Positions 38,925-49,112 of a stretch of 64,000 bases of DNA are shown in pieces (positions within the stretch are counted from its first letter, which is position 1; each line of letters opens with the position of its first letter). The DNA lies in contig NZ_ATGG01000020.1 in the NCBI RefSeq assembly GCF_000413855.1, forward strand, positions 115,673-179,672, in the 5' to 3' direction. The position numbers and the translations under genes were made by a program. Below the pieces are notes generated by a model. The model saw nothing but the letters and a program-made list of their open reading frames with translations, made no database searches and was not told where the DNA came from. Origin of the DNA: Acinetobacter gyllenbergii CIP 110306 = MTCC 11365 (GTDB taxonomy: Bacteria > Pseudomonadota > Gammaproteobacteria > Pseudomonadales > Moraxellaceae).

Positions 38925-40592
38925 TTATTTTTGAGCTGAAGCATTTTGTTTCTGCTGTAGCTCATGTAATTTTTTGCTATAGGTTGAATAGACGGGATTC
39001 CACGTCTTGCCTTTGTCTTTAGAAAAATTAACAAGGGCATAGTAAGGTGAAAAATAAGTATTTAAAAGAGCCCCTGAATCAAGCACCGTGATATAGCTCT
39101 GCGGGATTATTTTACGTTTTTCCCATGTGGGGGTTGCTTCTTCTTTAACCGCTAACTCACCCCAGCTAAATGGTCCAGAAGCAATATAAATATCGCCTTG
39201 CTTTGAAAATTGCGCTGGCCAAATATTGACTTTAAATGGGCTATCAATTTTTTGCCATGTCGCACCATGATCTTTTGAATTAAATTGCTTGGCAAAAACA
39301 CCTGCAAAACCACCTTTAGAAGTAATCAAACTAAAGGACTGGTCTGGGTTAACAAACAGCTGCGTAATATTGGCGTTATCGGGTACCTTATTTTGGCTCC
39401 ATGCTTTGCTTGCATACTCATAGCGATTAATATTTCCATACATATCAGCATAATCAAAACCGCGCTCATCCTCCCACATCCAGAAACCATTCAGCCCTAA
39501 CCAAGCATTAAATATTTTTTTTGTTGAAATTGGTTTCCAATCCCCCTTTTCTAAACGATCACTACGATAAATAGTCAGATCAGTTCCCACAATATGTGCT
39601 AAATACCAACCTTGTTGATCGTTACCCACAACATAGGCAATGATTCCTATAGGCAAATTACCCGTATCAACAGGACTTAGCGTATCACTATCTTTTTGAT
39701 GCTTATAGAAATTATTCATCTCACCATAAGCTAAAAAATCAAAATGACGATTTTCTTTTACGGTTATGCAGTCAAAAGACAGAGCTTCTTGGCTTTGAAG
39801 TATTTTGGCTTTTTCTTTTTTATCTTGGATATCATCGTTTAAGGAAAAAGAAAAAATAGAACCAATTTTACTTGCTGCAACCACCCTATTGTCTGGTGTT
39901 TCCTTAAAACACTGCATTCCAAAAGGTAATAATTTATTTTCATTACCAAAATGTTTTTCTATCTCAGTAATGGGTTGAGTCCAGCCTGTTAAAACCTTGT
40001 CTTTATAAATCGCTTGCAGATACTTATCTCCAAATTTATTGATTAGATTTTTATTAGATGGATAGTTTTCAGATCTTGAAAAAAAATATGCACCATTGGC
40101 ATGCGTCAAAAATATACGTCCAAGATCAGTGGTTGTATTCTCAACCACTTTAAATGTACGGGCTTGACTGGCTTGCTCATTATCCACCAAATTGATAAAT
40201 TTTGTTGCCCCTGCCAGCATCGGATTTGCACTCGGCATAAAGCTGTTCAGCTCAACAACACGATATTCCCCCGCAGGTAATTTCCCACTATAAATCAGTG
40301 TAGAACGTGAAACTCCTGAATTAATAACATCAATTTTATAGGTCTTATTATTTTTCCGGATCATGGTTTTTTCTGTAAGACTTTCTACGAGTAAAAACGG
40401 AAAATTCATCCCATTATTAAAACCGATACTTAAGACCACAGGATATAATTTCTCTTCTTGTTGCTCAGGTGCGAACACATCTTTTGCCACTGCATTCATT
40501 TCTCTTGATTGCGGCGTTGTAGCACATGCCTGGAGTAACAAACAAATGGTGAAAACCACCCCACTTTTCAATATTAAATTTAGTTTATTCAT
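38925..40592 (-). CDS. Lipoprotein with Asp-box beta-propeller repeats
   Basis: 555-aa predicted lipoprotein: hydrophobic signal to residue 22 and lipobox LLQAC with Cys23 as the lipidated residue. The mature part contains Asp-box motifs of the sialidase/BNR type (SKDHGATW near 450 and SKDKGKTW near 530) and many Trp-rich turns, suggesting a beta-propeller. Catalytic residues of sialidases are not evident, so an enzymatic role should not be assumed. No specific family is recognised. It is a single gene convergent with the TonB receptor. Composition is more AT-rich than mqo. Confidence 0.7.
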   Translation of the reverse strand: MNKLNLILKSGVVFTICLLLQACATTPQSREMNAVAKDVFAPEQQEEKLYPVVLSIGFNNGMNFPFLLVESLTEKTMIRKNNKTYKIDVINSGVSRSTLIYSGKLPAGEYRVVELNSFMPSANPMLAGATKFINLVDNEQASQARTFKVVENTTTDLGRIFLTHANGAYFFSRSENYPSNKNLINKFGDKYLQAIYKDKVLTGWTQPITEIEKHFGNENKLLPFGMQCFKETPDNRVVAASKIGSIFSFSLNDDIQDKKEKAKILQSQEALSFDCITVKENRHFDFLAYGEMNNFYKHQKDSDTLSPVDTGNLPIGIIAYVVGNDQQGWYLAHIVGTDLTIYRSDRLEKGDWKPISTKKIFNAWLGLNGFWMWEDERGFDYADMYGNINRYEYASKAWSQNKVPDNANITQLFVNPDQSFSLITSKGGFAGVFAKQFNSKDHGATWQKIDSPFKVNIWPAQFSKQGDIYIASGPFSWGELAVKEEATPTWEKRKIIPQSYITVLDSGALLNTYFSPYYALVNFSKDKGKTWNPVYSTYSKKLHELQQKQNASAQK

Positions 40593-40924
40593 TTACTTAA
40601 TCATTTAAATGTCAGAAACAACATGTATCAAGGATGAGAAAACTCTCGCCCTACCCAATAAAGGTGAACATTACTAGAATTATTAACAATAAACCATCTT
40701 AAATATAATCATAATCAACTTGATTGATACATTTTGAAACACTAGTACAACTAAAACACCGTCTAAATTAAAGTAAAATTCATGAACTAACTTCTTCAAC
40801 ATCAGTGTTAAGGCAATCCCTTGCCCTGCTGATGTGCCTTTATTGCGCCTGTATCATCATTTAAATTCTTTCTCTCTATCTGGTTTGTCATATAGAGCGT
40901 CATTTAATTTTTAAGGTAAATTGA
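40593..40924. promoter_or_regulatory. Intergenic region with leader hairpin before mqo
   Basis: 332-bp divergent region. A two-tier inverted repeat at 40799-40835 (outer ACATCAG/CTGATGT, inner GGCAA-TCCC-TTGCC) lies 90 nt before the mqo ATG, probably in its leader. No gene is visible; promoter hexamers could not be chosen with confidence. Confidence 0.4.
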
Positions 40925-42565
40925 ATGAAAAAATTTTGGAAATATTTATTAGTACTGCTCGTGGTACTAATTATTATTGCAATTGCCTTTCTTTTTAGAC
41001 CAGTTGCGTCTAAGGCAATTAAAACCACCAACAACGAACCTACTGTCGATGTCGTACTCATCGGTGGCGGGATTATGAGTGCCACGTTAGGTACTTATCT
41101 CAACGAATTACAACCTGACTGGAACATCCGCATGTATGAACGTCTTGATGCTGTTGCACAAGAAAGTTCAAACGGTTTTAACAATGCGGGCACAGGTCAC
41201 TCAGGCTTTATGGAAATGAACTATACCGAAGAAAAAGACGGTAAAATGGACATTTCTAAAGCTGTGAATGTGGCGGGTCAGTTTGAAATTGCCAAGCAAT
41301 TCTGGGCATACCAAGTCAAACAAGGTGTACTCGAAACACCAAACACTTTCATTAACCCTGTACCACACATTGCATTTGTGTGGGGCGATAACGTGAACTT
41401 CATGGAAAAGCGTTATGCTGCCATGGTTCAAAATCCGTTATTCGCGGGCATGAAATTGAGTGAAGACAAAGCTGAAATTCAACAATGGGCACCATTGGTG
41501 ATGGACGGTCGTGATCCTCAACAAAAAGTGGCTGCAACCCGTATGGACGTTGGTTCTGACGTGAACTACGGTGCCATCACGACCCAGTTGATCAACAACC
41601 TCGAAAAGAGTCCTAACTTTAAACTCAGCACTTCAACTGAAGTGACGGGCATCAGCAAGAATGACGACAACACTTGGTCTGTTGCTTTCAAAGATTTGAA
41701 ATCGGGCAAAGTTGATCATGTCAAAACACGTTTCGTATTTATTGGTGCGGGCGGTGCTGCAATTAAATTATTGCAAATGACTGGCTTACCAGAAGCACAA
41801 CAATATGCGGGCTTCCCTGTAGGCGGTGAGTTCCTAGTAACTGACAACCCAGCAATCACTGCAAAACATACAGCCAAAGTCTATGGCCGTGCTGATCTTG
41901 GTGCGCCTCCGATGTCTGTTCCACATATTGATACCCGTTATATTGATGGTAAAAAATATGTGTTGTTTGGCCCATTCGCAACCTATTCAAACAAGTTCCT
42001 GAAAAATGGTTCACAATTTGATTTGCTTGCATCGACCAACAAAAACAACGTCTTGCCTATGACTGCAATTGGTCTACAAAATGCCGATCTCGTTAAGTAT
42101 CTGGTCAGCCAAGTGTTAATGTCTGATGCTGATCGTTTCAACGAGTTGAAAAAATACTACCCTGAAGCTGATCCAAAAGACTGGCATTTACAACAAGGTG
42201 GTCAACGTGTTCAGATCATCAAAAAAGAGCCGGGTAAACCTGCTAAATTGCAATTTGGTACAGAAATCTTTGCGTCTAAAGACAAGTCTGTAACCGCATT
42301 GTTAGGTGCTTCTCCGGGTGCTTCAACTTCACCTTACATCATGCTCAACTTGCTTGAAAAAGCCTTCCCTGAGCAAACTAAAGGTGAATGGAATGGCAAG
42401 TTACATGAAATCGTGCGTTCTTATGGTAAAGACCTTTCAACTGATCCAGCGTTGTTAGATCAAATCCGTCAGTACTCAAGTTCAACTTTAGGCTTGAACT
42501 ATAAGACTCCTGCAAACTTGGTTCCTGCCAAGAAAGTCGAAAAAGCGGAAGCTGTTGCGCAATAA
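40925..42565 (+). CDS. mqo: Malate:quinone oxidoreductase
   Basis: FAD enzyme oxidising malate to oxaloacetate and passing electrons to quinone at the inner membrane (546 aa). The N-terminus has a hydrophobic helix (about residues 5-26) that E. coli Mqo lacks, followed by the dinucleotide fold [19 protein letters not shown] (about 42-60). Family landmarks include [19 protein letters not shown] (about 84-102), [19 protein letters not shown] (about 274-292) and [16 protein letters not shown] near 460. AAGG precedes the ATG. A strong terminator follows. It supplies quinol alongside complex I. Confidence 0.95.
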   Translation: MKKFWKYLLVLLVVLIIIAIAFLFRPVASKAIKTTNNEPTVDVVLIGGGIMSATLGTYLNELQPDWNIRMYERLDAVAQESSNGFNNAGTGHSGFMEMNYTEEKDGKMDISKAVNVAGQFEIAKQFWAYQVKQGVLETPNTFINPVPHIAFVWGDNVNFMEKRYAAMVQNPLFAGMKLSEDKAEIQQWAPLVMDGRDPQQKVAATRMDVGSDVNYGAITTQLINNLEKSPNFKLSTSTEVTGISKNDDNTWSVAFKDLKSGKVDHVKTRFVFIGAGGAAIKLLQMTGLPEAQQYAGFPVGGEFLVTDNPAITAKHTAKVYGRADLGAPPMSVPHIDTRYIDGKKYVLFGPFATYSNKFLKNGSQFDLLASTNKNNVLPMTAIGLQNADLVKYLVSQVLMSDADRFNELKKYYPEADPKDWHLQQGGQRVQIIKKEPGKPAKLQFGTEIFASKDKSVTALLGASPGASTSPYIMLNLLEKAFPEQTKGEWNGKLHEIVRSYGKDLSTDPALLDQIRQYSSSTLGLNYKTPANLVPAKKVEKAEAVAQ

Positions 42566-42588
42566 GCAACGCCTAGCCCATTGAAAAT

Positions 42589-42615
42589 GGGAGGAGTTTT
42601 CGCTCCTCCCTTTTT
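42589..42615 (+). terminator. Terminator after mqo
   Basis: Eight-base GC-rich stem GGGAGGAG / CTCCTCCC with loop TTTTCG and a T5 tail. Confidence 0.9.
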
Positions 42616-42644
42616 CTTTATCTCTCTTTTATACATAACACCTT

Positions 42645-43886
42645 ATGCCCGCTGCTGCACCCCACTCTGCTTTTGCTGCATTTGCCAGTCGTGACTTTAG
42701 GTTATTGACCCTCAATCAATGCTGCCTAACGTTTGCGGTGCTCATTCAAGAAGTGCTGGTGGCTTTTCATCTCTATCAAATCACCAAAAATCCGCTCATT
42801 CTCGGCCTAGTTGGGATCATGGATTTCTTACCTTTTCTCGCTCTGTCTTTATGGGGCGGTTATATTGCTGACCGTTTTAATCGGCAGCGTATTTTACAAA
42901 TCAGTTTTAGCCTTGCCATTCCCCTATCGGTTGGCTTATGGATCTGCTTTGATCTGTATAACACCCAGACGTTCAGTGCCAATGTCCTACTGATTGCGAC
43001 TTTCAGTATCCTGTTTTTATTTGGCTGTATTCGCGGTATTTATAGCCCCTGCTTTAACTCCTTACGTCCTTTTGTCGTACCCGAGCATCTGTATACCAAT
43101 GCAGCGACATGGACCAGTATGTGCTGGCAAGCTTGCGGTATACTTGCACCTGTGGTTGGCGGTTTTCTGTTGGCGCATCTGGATTTGGATATTACCTTTG
43201 CCGTGATTGTGGCGCTTTTTCTTACGGGCAGTATGGCCCTATGGTGCTTACAGAAGCGCACGTTTCCTCAAATCCAAACGGAGTCGGTGACTCAAAGTCT
43301 AAAAGACGCACTACAATTTATTTTTAAAACCAAAATTATTTTTTGGGCGATGTTTCTCGATCTCGGCTCGGTTTTCTTTGGTGGCATCATCGCGCTGCTA
43401 CCCATTTTTGCCCAAGATATTTTGCATGTCGGTGCCGATGGTTTTGGTCTATTACGCGCCGCACCTGCATTTGGTGGCTTGATCATGCTGCTGATTTTGG
43501 TACGTTATCCACCTAAATCCAGACCGTGGCAGATGATGCTCATTGCGGTCACTGGCTTTGGTCTGTGTACTTTGTTATTTGCTGTTACCAGACACCTCTA
43601 TTTTTCCATCGCAGTTCTCATTATCATGGGGGCATGTGACAGCATCAACATAATTATTCGTCAAACCATACTGCAATTGATTCCACCCAAAGACATGCTT
43701 GGTCGTGTCGCTGCCATTAATGGCATCTTTGTCACGTCCAGCAATGAGCTGGGTGCATTGCAGTCCAGTGTGATGACACGCTTTTTTAGCGTGGTGCCAG
43801 CCATGTTGATTGGCGGTTCACTGTCTTTGTTCTGTGTGCTACTGACCAAGATCAAAACCAAAGATTTATTGAAGTTTCGTTTTTAA
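42645..43886 (+). CDS. MFS exporter, EntS/DHA3-like
   Basis: 413-aa inner-membrane transporter with 12 predicted helices. The N-half shows FASRDFRLLTLNQ and the cytoplasmic A-loop LWGGYIADRFNRQRIL (about 68-84); the C-half ends DMLGRVAAINGIFVTSSNELGALQ, the pattern of the MFS_3 group that includes enterobactin exporter EntS and macrolide-type efflux pumps. The substrate cannot be predicted. It lies two genes from a siderophore receptor but is separated by mqo and the lipoprotein, so a siderophore link is weak. The next small gene begins 38 nt downstream. Confidence 0.8.
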   Translation: MPAAAPHSAFAAFASRDFRLLTLNQCCLTFAVLIQEVLVAFHLYQITKNPLILGLVGIMDFLPFLALSLWGGYIADRFNRQRILQISFSLAIPLSVGLWICFDLYNTQTFSANVLLIATFSILFLFGCIRGIYSPCFNSLRPFVVPEHLYTNAATWTSMCWQACGILAPVVGGFLLAHLDLDITFAVIVALFLTGSMALWCLQKRTFPQIQTESVTQSLKDALQFIFKTKIIFWAMFLDLGSVFFGGIIALLPIFAQDILHVGADGFGLLRAAPAFGGLIMLLILVRYPPKSRPWQMMLIAVTGFGLCTLLFAVTRHLYFSIAVLIIMGACDSINIIIRQTILQLIPPKDMLGRVAAINGIFVTSSNELGALQSSVMTRFFSVVPAMLIGGSLSLFCVLLTKIKTKDLLKFRF

Positions 43887-43924
43887 TCCCCCAAACAAAC
43901 AGCTATTTAAAAAACCAATATCAT

Positions 43925-44380
43925 ATGAAACACACTTTGCCCGCATCTTCAGGCCTCTCTAAATTTATTATTTTTTCCGTCTTTGTATGGCTAGTGCTGT
44001 TGTGGCTACAGTCGACCTATATTGTCATTATCGGGGGTCAAGCCTATCTGTTCTGGACTTCTTTGGGTCTGTTGATTCTGAACCTACTCAGCTTGCGCCC
44101 CAACATCTTAAAAAACCGAATTGCTCTGGCAATTACAGCACTACTGTTGCTCTATCTGGCCTTTCACTCTTTATTTTGCACCTATTTGATCATCGCTTTT
44201 TACTGTATTTTCTATTTATATGCGGGCGAATATAAACATAAACGCGCCATTAAGTTGATCAGCCTGTTTTTGATTATGATCATCTTTGCAATTTACCAAA
44301 GCCAATCTCTGCATGAACTGAAAAGCCATTATGCTCCCTATGAAACTGGTGAAACATGGCAAAAATATGGTGCTTTATAA
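43925..44380 (+). CDS. Small multi-helix membrane protein of unknown function
   Basis: 151-aa protein with about five hydrophobic helices (residues 15-35, 40-57, 66-80, 82-98, 110-125) and a polar C-terminus (HELKSHYAPYETGETWQKYGAL). No family recognised. It follows the MFS gene by 38 nt on the same strand and shares its terminator, so the two are probably cotranscribed. No clear Shine-Dalgarno is visible before the ATG. Confidence 0.6.
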   Translation: MKHTLPASSGLSKFIIFSVFVWLVLLWLQSTYIVIIGGQAYLFWTSLGLLILNLLSLRPNILKNRIALAITALLLLYLAFHSLFCTYLIIAFYCIFYLYAGEYKHKRAIKLISLFLIMIIFAIYQSQSLHELKSHYAPYETGETWQKYGAL

Positions 44381-44391
44381 GTCCACCCATA

Positions 44392-44420
44392 AAAAAACCT
44401 CACATGACGTGAGGTTTTTT
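44392..44420. terminator. Bidirectional terminator
   Basis: Twelve-base stem AAAAAACCTCAC / GTGAGGTTTTTT with loop ATGAC between convergent genes (membrane protein and BCCT transporter). Confidence 0.88.
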
Positions 44421-44431
44421 CATTGACTCGA

Positions 44432-46492
44432 TTAATCTTGCGAATCAGGGTACAAAGGACGATTACCAGGACTAATACGATTGATATGCAAGAAGGTCAT
44501 ATGCCGCTCGTACTTATCCAAGATGTCATTAATCACCTGTTCTTTGGTATATCCAACCAAGTCATTGTCTTGAGAACCTTCATATAAGAAAGTTTCCAAG
44601 CGGTAATAGAACTGTTTGCCGCGTTTACCACGCTCACTAAAGGTCGGCGCGATATAACGTACCGGCCAGATCTGGTACACGAAGTTATGTTCTTCTTCGA
44701 TGTAAATGGTGAGATCAAGATGATACAGACTTTCGCTTTCTTCGACTTCACCCTGCGTCACTTCGACATTCATGCCACGCTTCACCAACTCATCCGCCAC
44801 GGTTTGTACCGCAGGTTTACACACGCTATCGAGCATGCGTTGAGTCTCGCTACTACCTGGATGATGCATGACACGGGATAAACGCTGTTTCCAGTTCAAA
44901 ATATCCACGTTTCCGACCACAGGTGCAGCATTCAGGCTACGGCTGGCTTTACGATAATCTTCTAAGCGCAAGGATTTATATAAGCCCGCCATCACCAATA
45001 GCATCACAAAGCTAAACGGCAAGCCCATAATGACGGTGGCACTTTGCAGTGCAGTAATCCCGTTGGCCATCAACATCGCCACGGTAAGCAAACCAATGGC
45101 AGTTGCCCAGAAGATTCTCAGCCAACGTGGTGCATCATTATCGACATTGGAGAACTTGGTAGTAAAGTTACCGAGTACCAAAGCCCCTGAATCGGCAGAC
45201 GTCACATAGAACAATAGACCCGTAATGGTGGCGATCCCCGCAATAAAGGCAAAGCCTGGATATTGCGCCAACAGGTCATAAAAACCATGTGCAGGATCAG
45301 TCAGAACGGTTTGTGCCAGTGCCGTATTGCCTTCAAAAATTACGTTATATAAAGCGCTATTCCCAAAAATAGACAACCACGTAATCGTGAACAATAAAGG
45401 AATGATCAAGGTGCCACAGACAAATTCACGAATGGTACGACCACGTGAAATACGTGCCAAGAACAGTCCCACAAATGGCGACCATGCGACCCACCATGCC
45501 CAGAAGAACAAGGTCCAACTGTTCATCCAGTCTTTTGGTCGGTCAAAGGCAAAGCTTTCCAAGGCCAAACTTGGGAAACGACTGATATAGTCACCAAAGT
45601 TTTGTACCAAGGCATTGAGCAGGAATTCGGTATTGCCAAGGAATAGGACGAACAACATCAAGCCAATCGCGGCATAAATATTGATTTCGGATAAAACCTT
45701 AATGCCTTTATTGACCCCTGCCGTCACCGAAATAATCGTGACAATCACAGCAAGACCAATCAGGGCGATCTGAATCCATAGATTTTCAGGTACATCAAAC
45801 AGTACATGCAAACCATAATTGATCTGCACCACCGCAATACCACAGGTGGTGGCGATACCAAAGATCGTACCAATGACTGCGGCTGTATCGACGGTATGCC
45901 CAATCGGTCCGTCAATTTTATTCCCAAAGATTGGGTATAAGGCAGAACGAATGGTCAGCGGCAAGTTATAACGATAACTAAAATAGCCCAAGGCCATCCC
46001 GACCAGCGCATACATGCCCCAACCCGTTAAGCCATAGTGGAACAGCGTCCAGACCATGCCCTGACGCGCAGCTTCATAGGTCTGTCCCTCGCCCACGGGA
46101 GGATTCATATAATGAGACAGCGGCTCAGCCACCGAGAAGAACATCAAGTCTGTGCCGATGCCCGCTGCGAACAGCATGGCCGACCAACTCAGCAAGCTAA
46201 ACTCAGGTTTGGAGTGCTTCGGACCGAGCTTAATATCACCATAACGCGAGCAGGCAATAAAGATCACGAAGATCAGATATAGCGTTGCTGCCAGCAAGTA
46301 ATACCAGCTGAATTTATCACTGACCCAAGCCAGCACCACATTAAGTAAGTGGTTGGCAAAGTCATTAAAAAAAATCGTAACCAGTGCAAATGTTAAAATA
46401 AGTAGAGCTGAAACATAAAAGACCACACGATTTAAATGGTCTTTATTCGCTAATGTAGAATCATCAACCGCTCTTGGATTATCTGTTGCCAT
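44432..46492 (-). CDS. betT2: BCCT choline/betaine transporter with long C-terminal domain
   Basis: 686-aa transporter of the betaine-choline-carnitine family, 12 helices. Helix features: GIGTDLMFFSVAEPLSHYMNPP (about 112-133), WTLFFWAWWVAWSPFVGLFLARISRGRTIREF (about 324-355). After the last helix comes a cytoplasmic domain of about 150 residues (SRVMHHPGSSETQRMLDSVCKP, VEVTQGEVEE). In BetT-type proteins this C-terminal extension is tied to osmotic activation. A. baylyi has one osmo-dependent and one osmo-independent choline carrier; this long form is the likely osmo-dependent one. It lies 117 nt downstream of the short paralogue on the same strand. Symbol is by analogy. Confidence 0.82.
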   Translation of the reverse strand: MATDNPRAVDDSTLANKDHLNRVVFYVSALLILTFALVTIFFNDFANHLLNVVLAWVSDKFSWYYLLAATLYLIFVIFIACSRYGDIKLGPKHSKPEFSLLSWSAMLFAAGIGTDLMFFSVAEPLSHYMNPPVGEGQTYEAARQGMVWTLFHYGLTGWGMYALVGMALGYFSYRYNLPLTIRSALYPIFGNKIDGPIGHTVDTAAVIGTIFGIATTCGIAVVQINYGLHVLFDVPENLWIQIALIGLAVIVTIISVTAGVNKGIKVLSEINIYAAIGLMLFVLFLGNTEFLLNALVQNFGDYISRFPSLALESFAFDRPKDWMNSWTLFFWAWWVAWSPFVGLFLARISRGRTIREFVCGTLIIPLLFTITWLSIFGNSALYNVIFEGNTALAQTVLTDPAHGFYDLLAQYPGFAFIAGIATITGLLFYVTSADSGALVLGNFTTKFSNVDNDAPRWLRIFWATAIGLLTVAMLMANGITALQSATVIMGLPFSFVMLLVMAGLYKSLRLEDYRKASRSLNAAPVVGNVDILNWKQRLSRVMHHPGSSETQRMLDSVCKPAVQTVADELVKRGMNVEVTQGEVEESESLYHLDLTIYIEEEHNFVYQIWPVRYIAPTFSERGKRGKQFYYRLETFLYEGSQDNDLVGYTKEQVINDILDKYERHMTFLHINRISPGNRPLYPDSQD

Positions 46493-46609
46493 ACAATCCT
46501 CAGGGAGTTAGAGAACAAAAAGAAAATATTCATCTACGTCTTTCCACCTTTGCATCAATGAAAAGACATGTCTGAATAAAAAATGAAAAATAAAAGTCAT
46601 TTACCCGAA

Positions 46610-48220
46610 TTACAATGTTTCTGATTTTTCAGTTATAGCTTGTGATGACTGAGTTACCTGCGTTATCACTTGCGGCGGTGTAGGACGAAACTGATCCTGT
46701 TTTAGTGCTTTGGCCAAGCCAAACATATACAGCAAAATAATAACGGAAAATGGTAAACCACACAGCACCACGGCACTTTGCATGGAGTGAAAACTCCCTG
46801 CCAACAGCAGACCAATACTGACAATGGTAATCACCACAGACCAGAAAATTCTCAACCAAATCGGCGAATCACTTTCATTGCTACCCCCTTTCGAGGACAG
46901 ATTTGCGATCATGAGTGTACCAGAACCCACAGGGGTCAAAAACAATACGAAACAAATCACAACAACAATCCCAGCAATATAAGGATTGAACGGTAAAAAT
47001 TCGAGAAGCTTAAATAAGGACAACGCAGGGTCAGTCAACACCAAGTCACCGAGGATTTTTTGCTTCTGTTCCAGAATAAAATAGATTGCAGTATTGCCAA
47101 AAATCGAGATCCAAGCCAAGGTAAAACCGAGTGGAATCAGGCAGACACCCAACACCACTTCGCGAATGGTACGGCCTTTGGAAATTCGCGCAATAAACAT
47201 ACCCACGAATGGTGCCCATGCGATCCACCATGCCCAATAAAACACCGTCCACGAACCTAACCACTCACCCGCCTTGCTGTTATAGAGATACATGTCAAAG
47301 CTTTTCGCCAGAAAATGATCGAGGTAATCGCCCATGTTCTGCACCAAACCATTGAGCAAATGATTGGTTGGACCTGTCAGGAACACGAATAGCAATAAGG
47401 CATAGAGTAATCGTAGATTAATACGAGATAACCACGCCAGACCTTTTTCAATCCCGACCACGGTGGTGATGGTCGCCACTGACATCATCAACAACACCAC
47501 CGCAATCAGTGTGGTTTGGTTATTGGGAATTTCTGGAAGCAGATAATGTAGACCCGAGACCAGTACCAAAGCCCCGATGCCCAAGTTAGTCACCAGAGAA
47601 ATCACCGTGGCTAAAATCCCGAAACCATCGACAAAGTCACCGATCAGACCATGAATCCGCTCACCAAAGATCGGATACAGCGCAGAACGTAAGGCCAACG
47701 GCAAATCTCGACGGAAGGCAAAATAACCCAATGTCACACCTAGCAAGGCATACAGCACCCAACCATGAATGCCCCAATGCAGAAAGCTATACATCATGGC
47801 ATCACGCGCAGCTTGTATGGTGCCACCCTGACCTTCAGGCGGTCGCAGGAAATGATCAACAGGCTCAGCTACACCGTAATACAACAGTGCAATCCCGATC
47901 CCTGCCGAAAACAGCATTGAGACCCAAGCCAGATAGCCAAACTCAGGTTTATCGTCATCTTTGCCTAATGGAATCTGCCCAACCCGTGAAAAAGCCAGCC
48001 AAGCAACAAAACCTAAACAAACCACAATCACCAGCATGTAGTACCAACCAAACAATTGATTGGCCTGCCCTTGTATATAGGTCAACCAGAACTGGCTGCG
48101 CTGTGGAAACAACACAAACAATAGGCCAAAAATGCCGATACTGATTGCGGAGCTCCAAAAAACAAACAAATTTAAACGTATAGGTTCAGATGGGGACCCT
48201 TCATTACTTTCTGACACCAT
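46610..48220 (-). CDS. betT1: BCCT choline transporter, short form
   Basis: 536-aa BCCT carrier with 12 helices and almost no C-terminal domain (about 30 residues after helix 12). Conserved stretches: GIGIALLYYGVAEPVDHFLRPPEGQGG (about 109-135) and WTVFYWAWWIAWAPFVGMFIARISKGRTIRE (about 323-353), the signature helix 8 of the family with its Trp cluster. Lacking the osmosensing tail, it probably takes up choline constitutively for betaine synthesis or catabolism. It diverges from betI across the 40-bp palindrome, whose promoter it appears to share. Name by analogy with A. baylyi. Confidence 0.82.
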   Translation of the reverse strand: MVSESNEGSPSEPIRLNLFVFWSSAISIGIFGLLFVLFPQRSQFWLTYIQGQANQLFGWYYMLVIVVCLGFVAWLAFSRVGQIPLGKDDDKPEFGYLAWVSMLFSAGIGIALLYYGVAEPVDHFLRPPEGQGGTIQAARDAMMYSFLHWGIHGWVLYALLGVTLGYFAFRRDLPLALRSALYPIFGERIHGLIGDFVDGFGILATVISLVTNLGIGALVLVSGLHYLLPEIPNNQTTLIAVVLLMMSVATITTVVGIEKGLAWLSRINLRLLYALLLFVFLTGPTNHLLNGLVQNMGDYLDHFLAKSFDMYLYNSKAGEWLGSWTVFYWAWWIAWAPFVGMFIARISKGRTIREVVLGVCLIPLGFTLAWISIFGNTAIYFILEQKQKILGDLVLTDPALSLFKLLEFLPFNPYIAGIVVVICFVLFLTPVGSGTLMIANLSSKGGSNESDSPIWLRIFWSVVITIVSIGLLLAGSFHSMQSAVVLCGLPFSVIILLYMFGLAKALKQDQFRPTPPQVITQVTQSSQAITEKSETL

Positions 48221-48367
48221 GTTCTTGCTCCTTGCAATTGGTGTTTTTTTCTTAAAAAATAATGTGATAAGTGTTCAATTCTGCTTATCGCCTTATCCAT
48301 AAGAATCTTTGATTTATTACGCTACTTCTATTCTTGCCAATCAAAAATTCATTGATTTTTACAGATT

Positions 48368-48407
48368 ATACTTTTTATTGATTGAACGTTCAATCAATAA
48401 AAAGTAT
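48368..48407. promoter_or_regulatory. 40-bp perfect palindrome: BetI operator with divergent promoters
   Basis: Each arm is 20 bases; the left is ATACTTTTTATTGATTGAAC and the right is its exact reverse complement, centred between 48387 and 48388. The centre (ATTGAAC/GTTCAAT) resembles known BetI sites. Plus-strand TTGAAC (48382-48387) is 17 bp from TATGAT (48405-48410) for betI; minus-strand TTGAAC (48393-48388) is 17 bp from TATAAT (48370-48365) for betT1. One operator therefore covers both promoters. Confidence 0.8.
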
Positions 48408-48485
48408 GATAAAAAAATGTTATGATGCTCTACATCGAGAAATGTTGAATAAAAAGCACCTTGGCCGGGCTTGAAATGGATAAGC

Positions 48486-49112
48486 ATGACAAAGCGTAGA
48501 GTAAAACCAGAGCATGTGCGACGTGAAGAAATTATTAACGCCGCATTTTATGTAATTTCTGAAGTGGGGTTATCCAATACCACCATTGCACAGATTGCAA
48601 AAAAGGCCGAACTATCGACCGGTATCGTGAGTCACTATTTTGGTGACAAACAGGGTCTAATCAATACCTGTATGCAGGAAATGCTCAACGTTTTGCGTCA
48701 AAAAACTGACCAATACAAAGCTGAAGCAGATGCGCATCCAGAAAGCCAGATCAAGGCCATTATTGATTCCAACTTTGATATCAGTCAGGTCAACAAACAA
48801 GCCATGCGGGTCTGGTTAGACTTCTGGTCAGCCAGTATGCACTTGCCCGAGCTTGGACGTTTACAACGAATTAATGATCAACGCCTGTACTCCAACCTGA
48901 AGCATTATTTTTTGATGTTGGTAGAGGATAAACAACAGGCCAGCATTGCCGCCCGCGGATTGGCGGCTTTGATTGACGGATTATGGTTACGTGGCAGTTT
49001 GAGCAGTCATGATGAGTTTGACAGCCAGTTGGCACGTTCCATTGCTTACGATTATGTAAAAACGCAATTGCAATTTGCGAACAAACCTTTGCAGGAGAAA
49101 CAGAATGAGTGA
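48486..49112 (+). CDS. betI: Choline-responsive repressor BetI
   Basis: TetR-family repressor of choline-to-betaine genes (208 aa). The HTH is clear: [45 protein letters not shown], matching E. coli BetI ([20 protein letters not shown]). The open frame extends back to a TTG at 48471, but the ATG at 48486 gives [13 protein letters not shown], which aligns with the family start. The stop overlaps the betB start by eight bases, so repressor and dehydrogenase are translationally coupled. Choline is the expected inducer. Confidence 0.93.
   Translation: MTKRRVKPEHVRREEIINAAFYVISEVGLSNTTIAQIAKKAELSTGIVSHYFGDKQGLINTCMQEMLNVLRQKTDQYKAEADAHPESQIKAIIDSNFDISQVNKQAMRVWLDFWSASMHLPELGRLQRINDQRLYSNLKHYFLMLVEDKQQASIAARGLAALIDGLWLRGSLSSHDEFDSQLARSIAYDYVKTQLQFANKPLQEKQNE

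Noticed and set aside
42645..43886. MFS protein as exporter of the siderophore taken up by the nearby receptor
   Set aside because: No siderophore biosynthesis gene is present and the two genes are separated by mqo and a lipoprotein on different units.
47731..48144. 137-codon plus-strand frame inside the short BCCT gene
   Set aside because: Overlaps a complete transporter gene and has no recognisable features.
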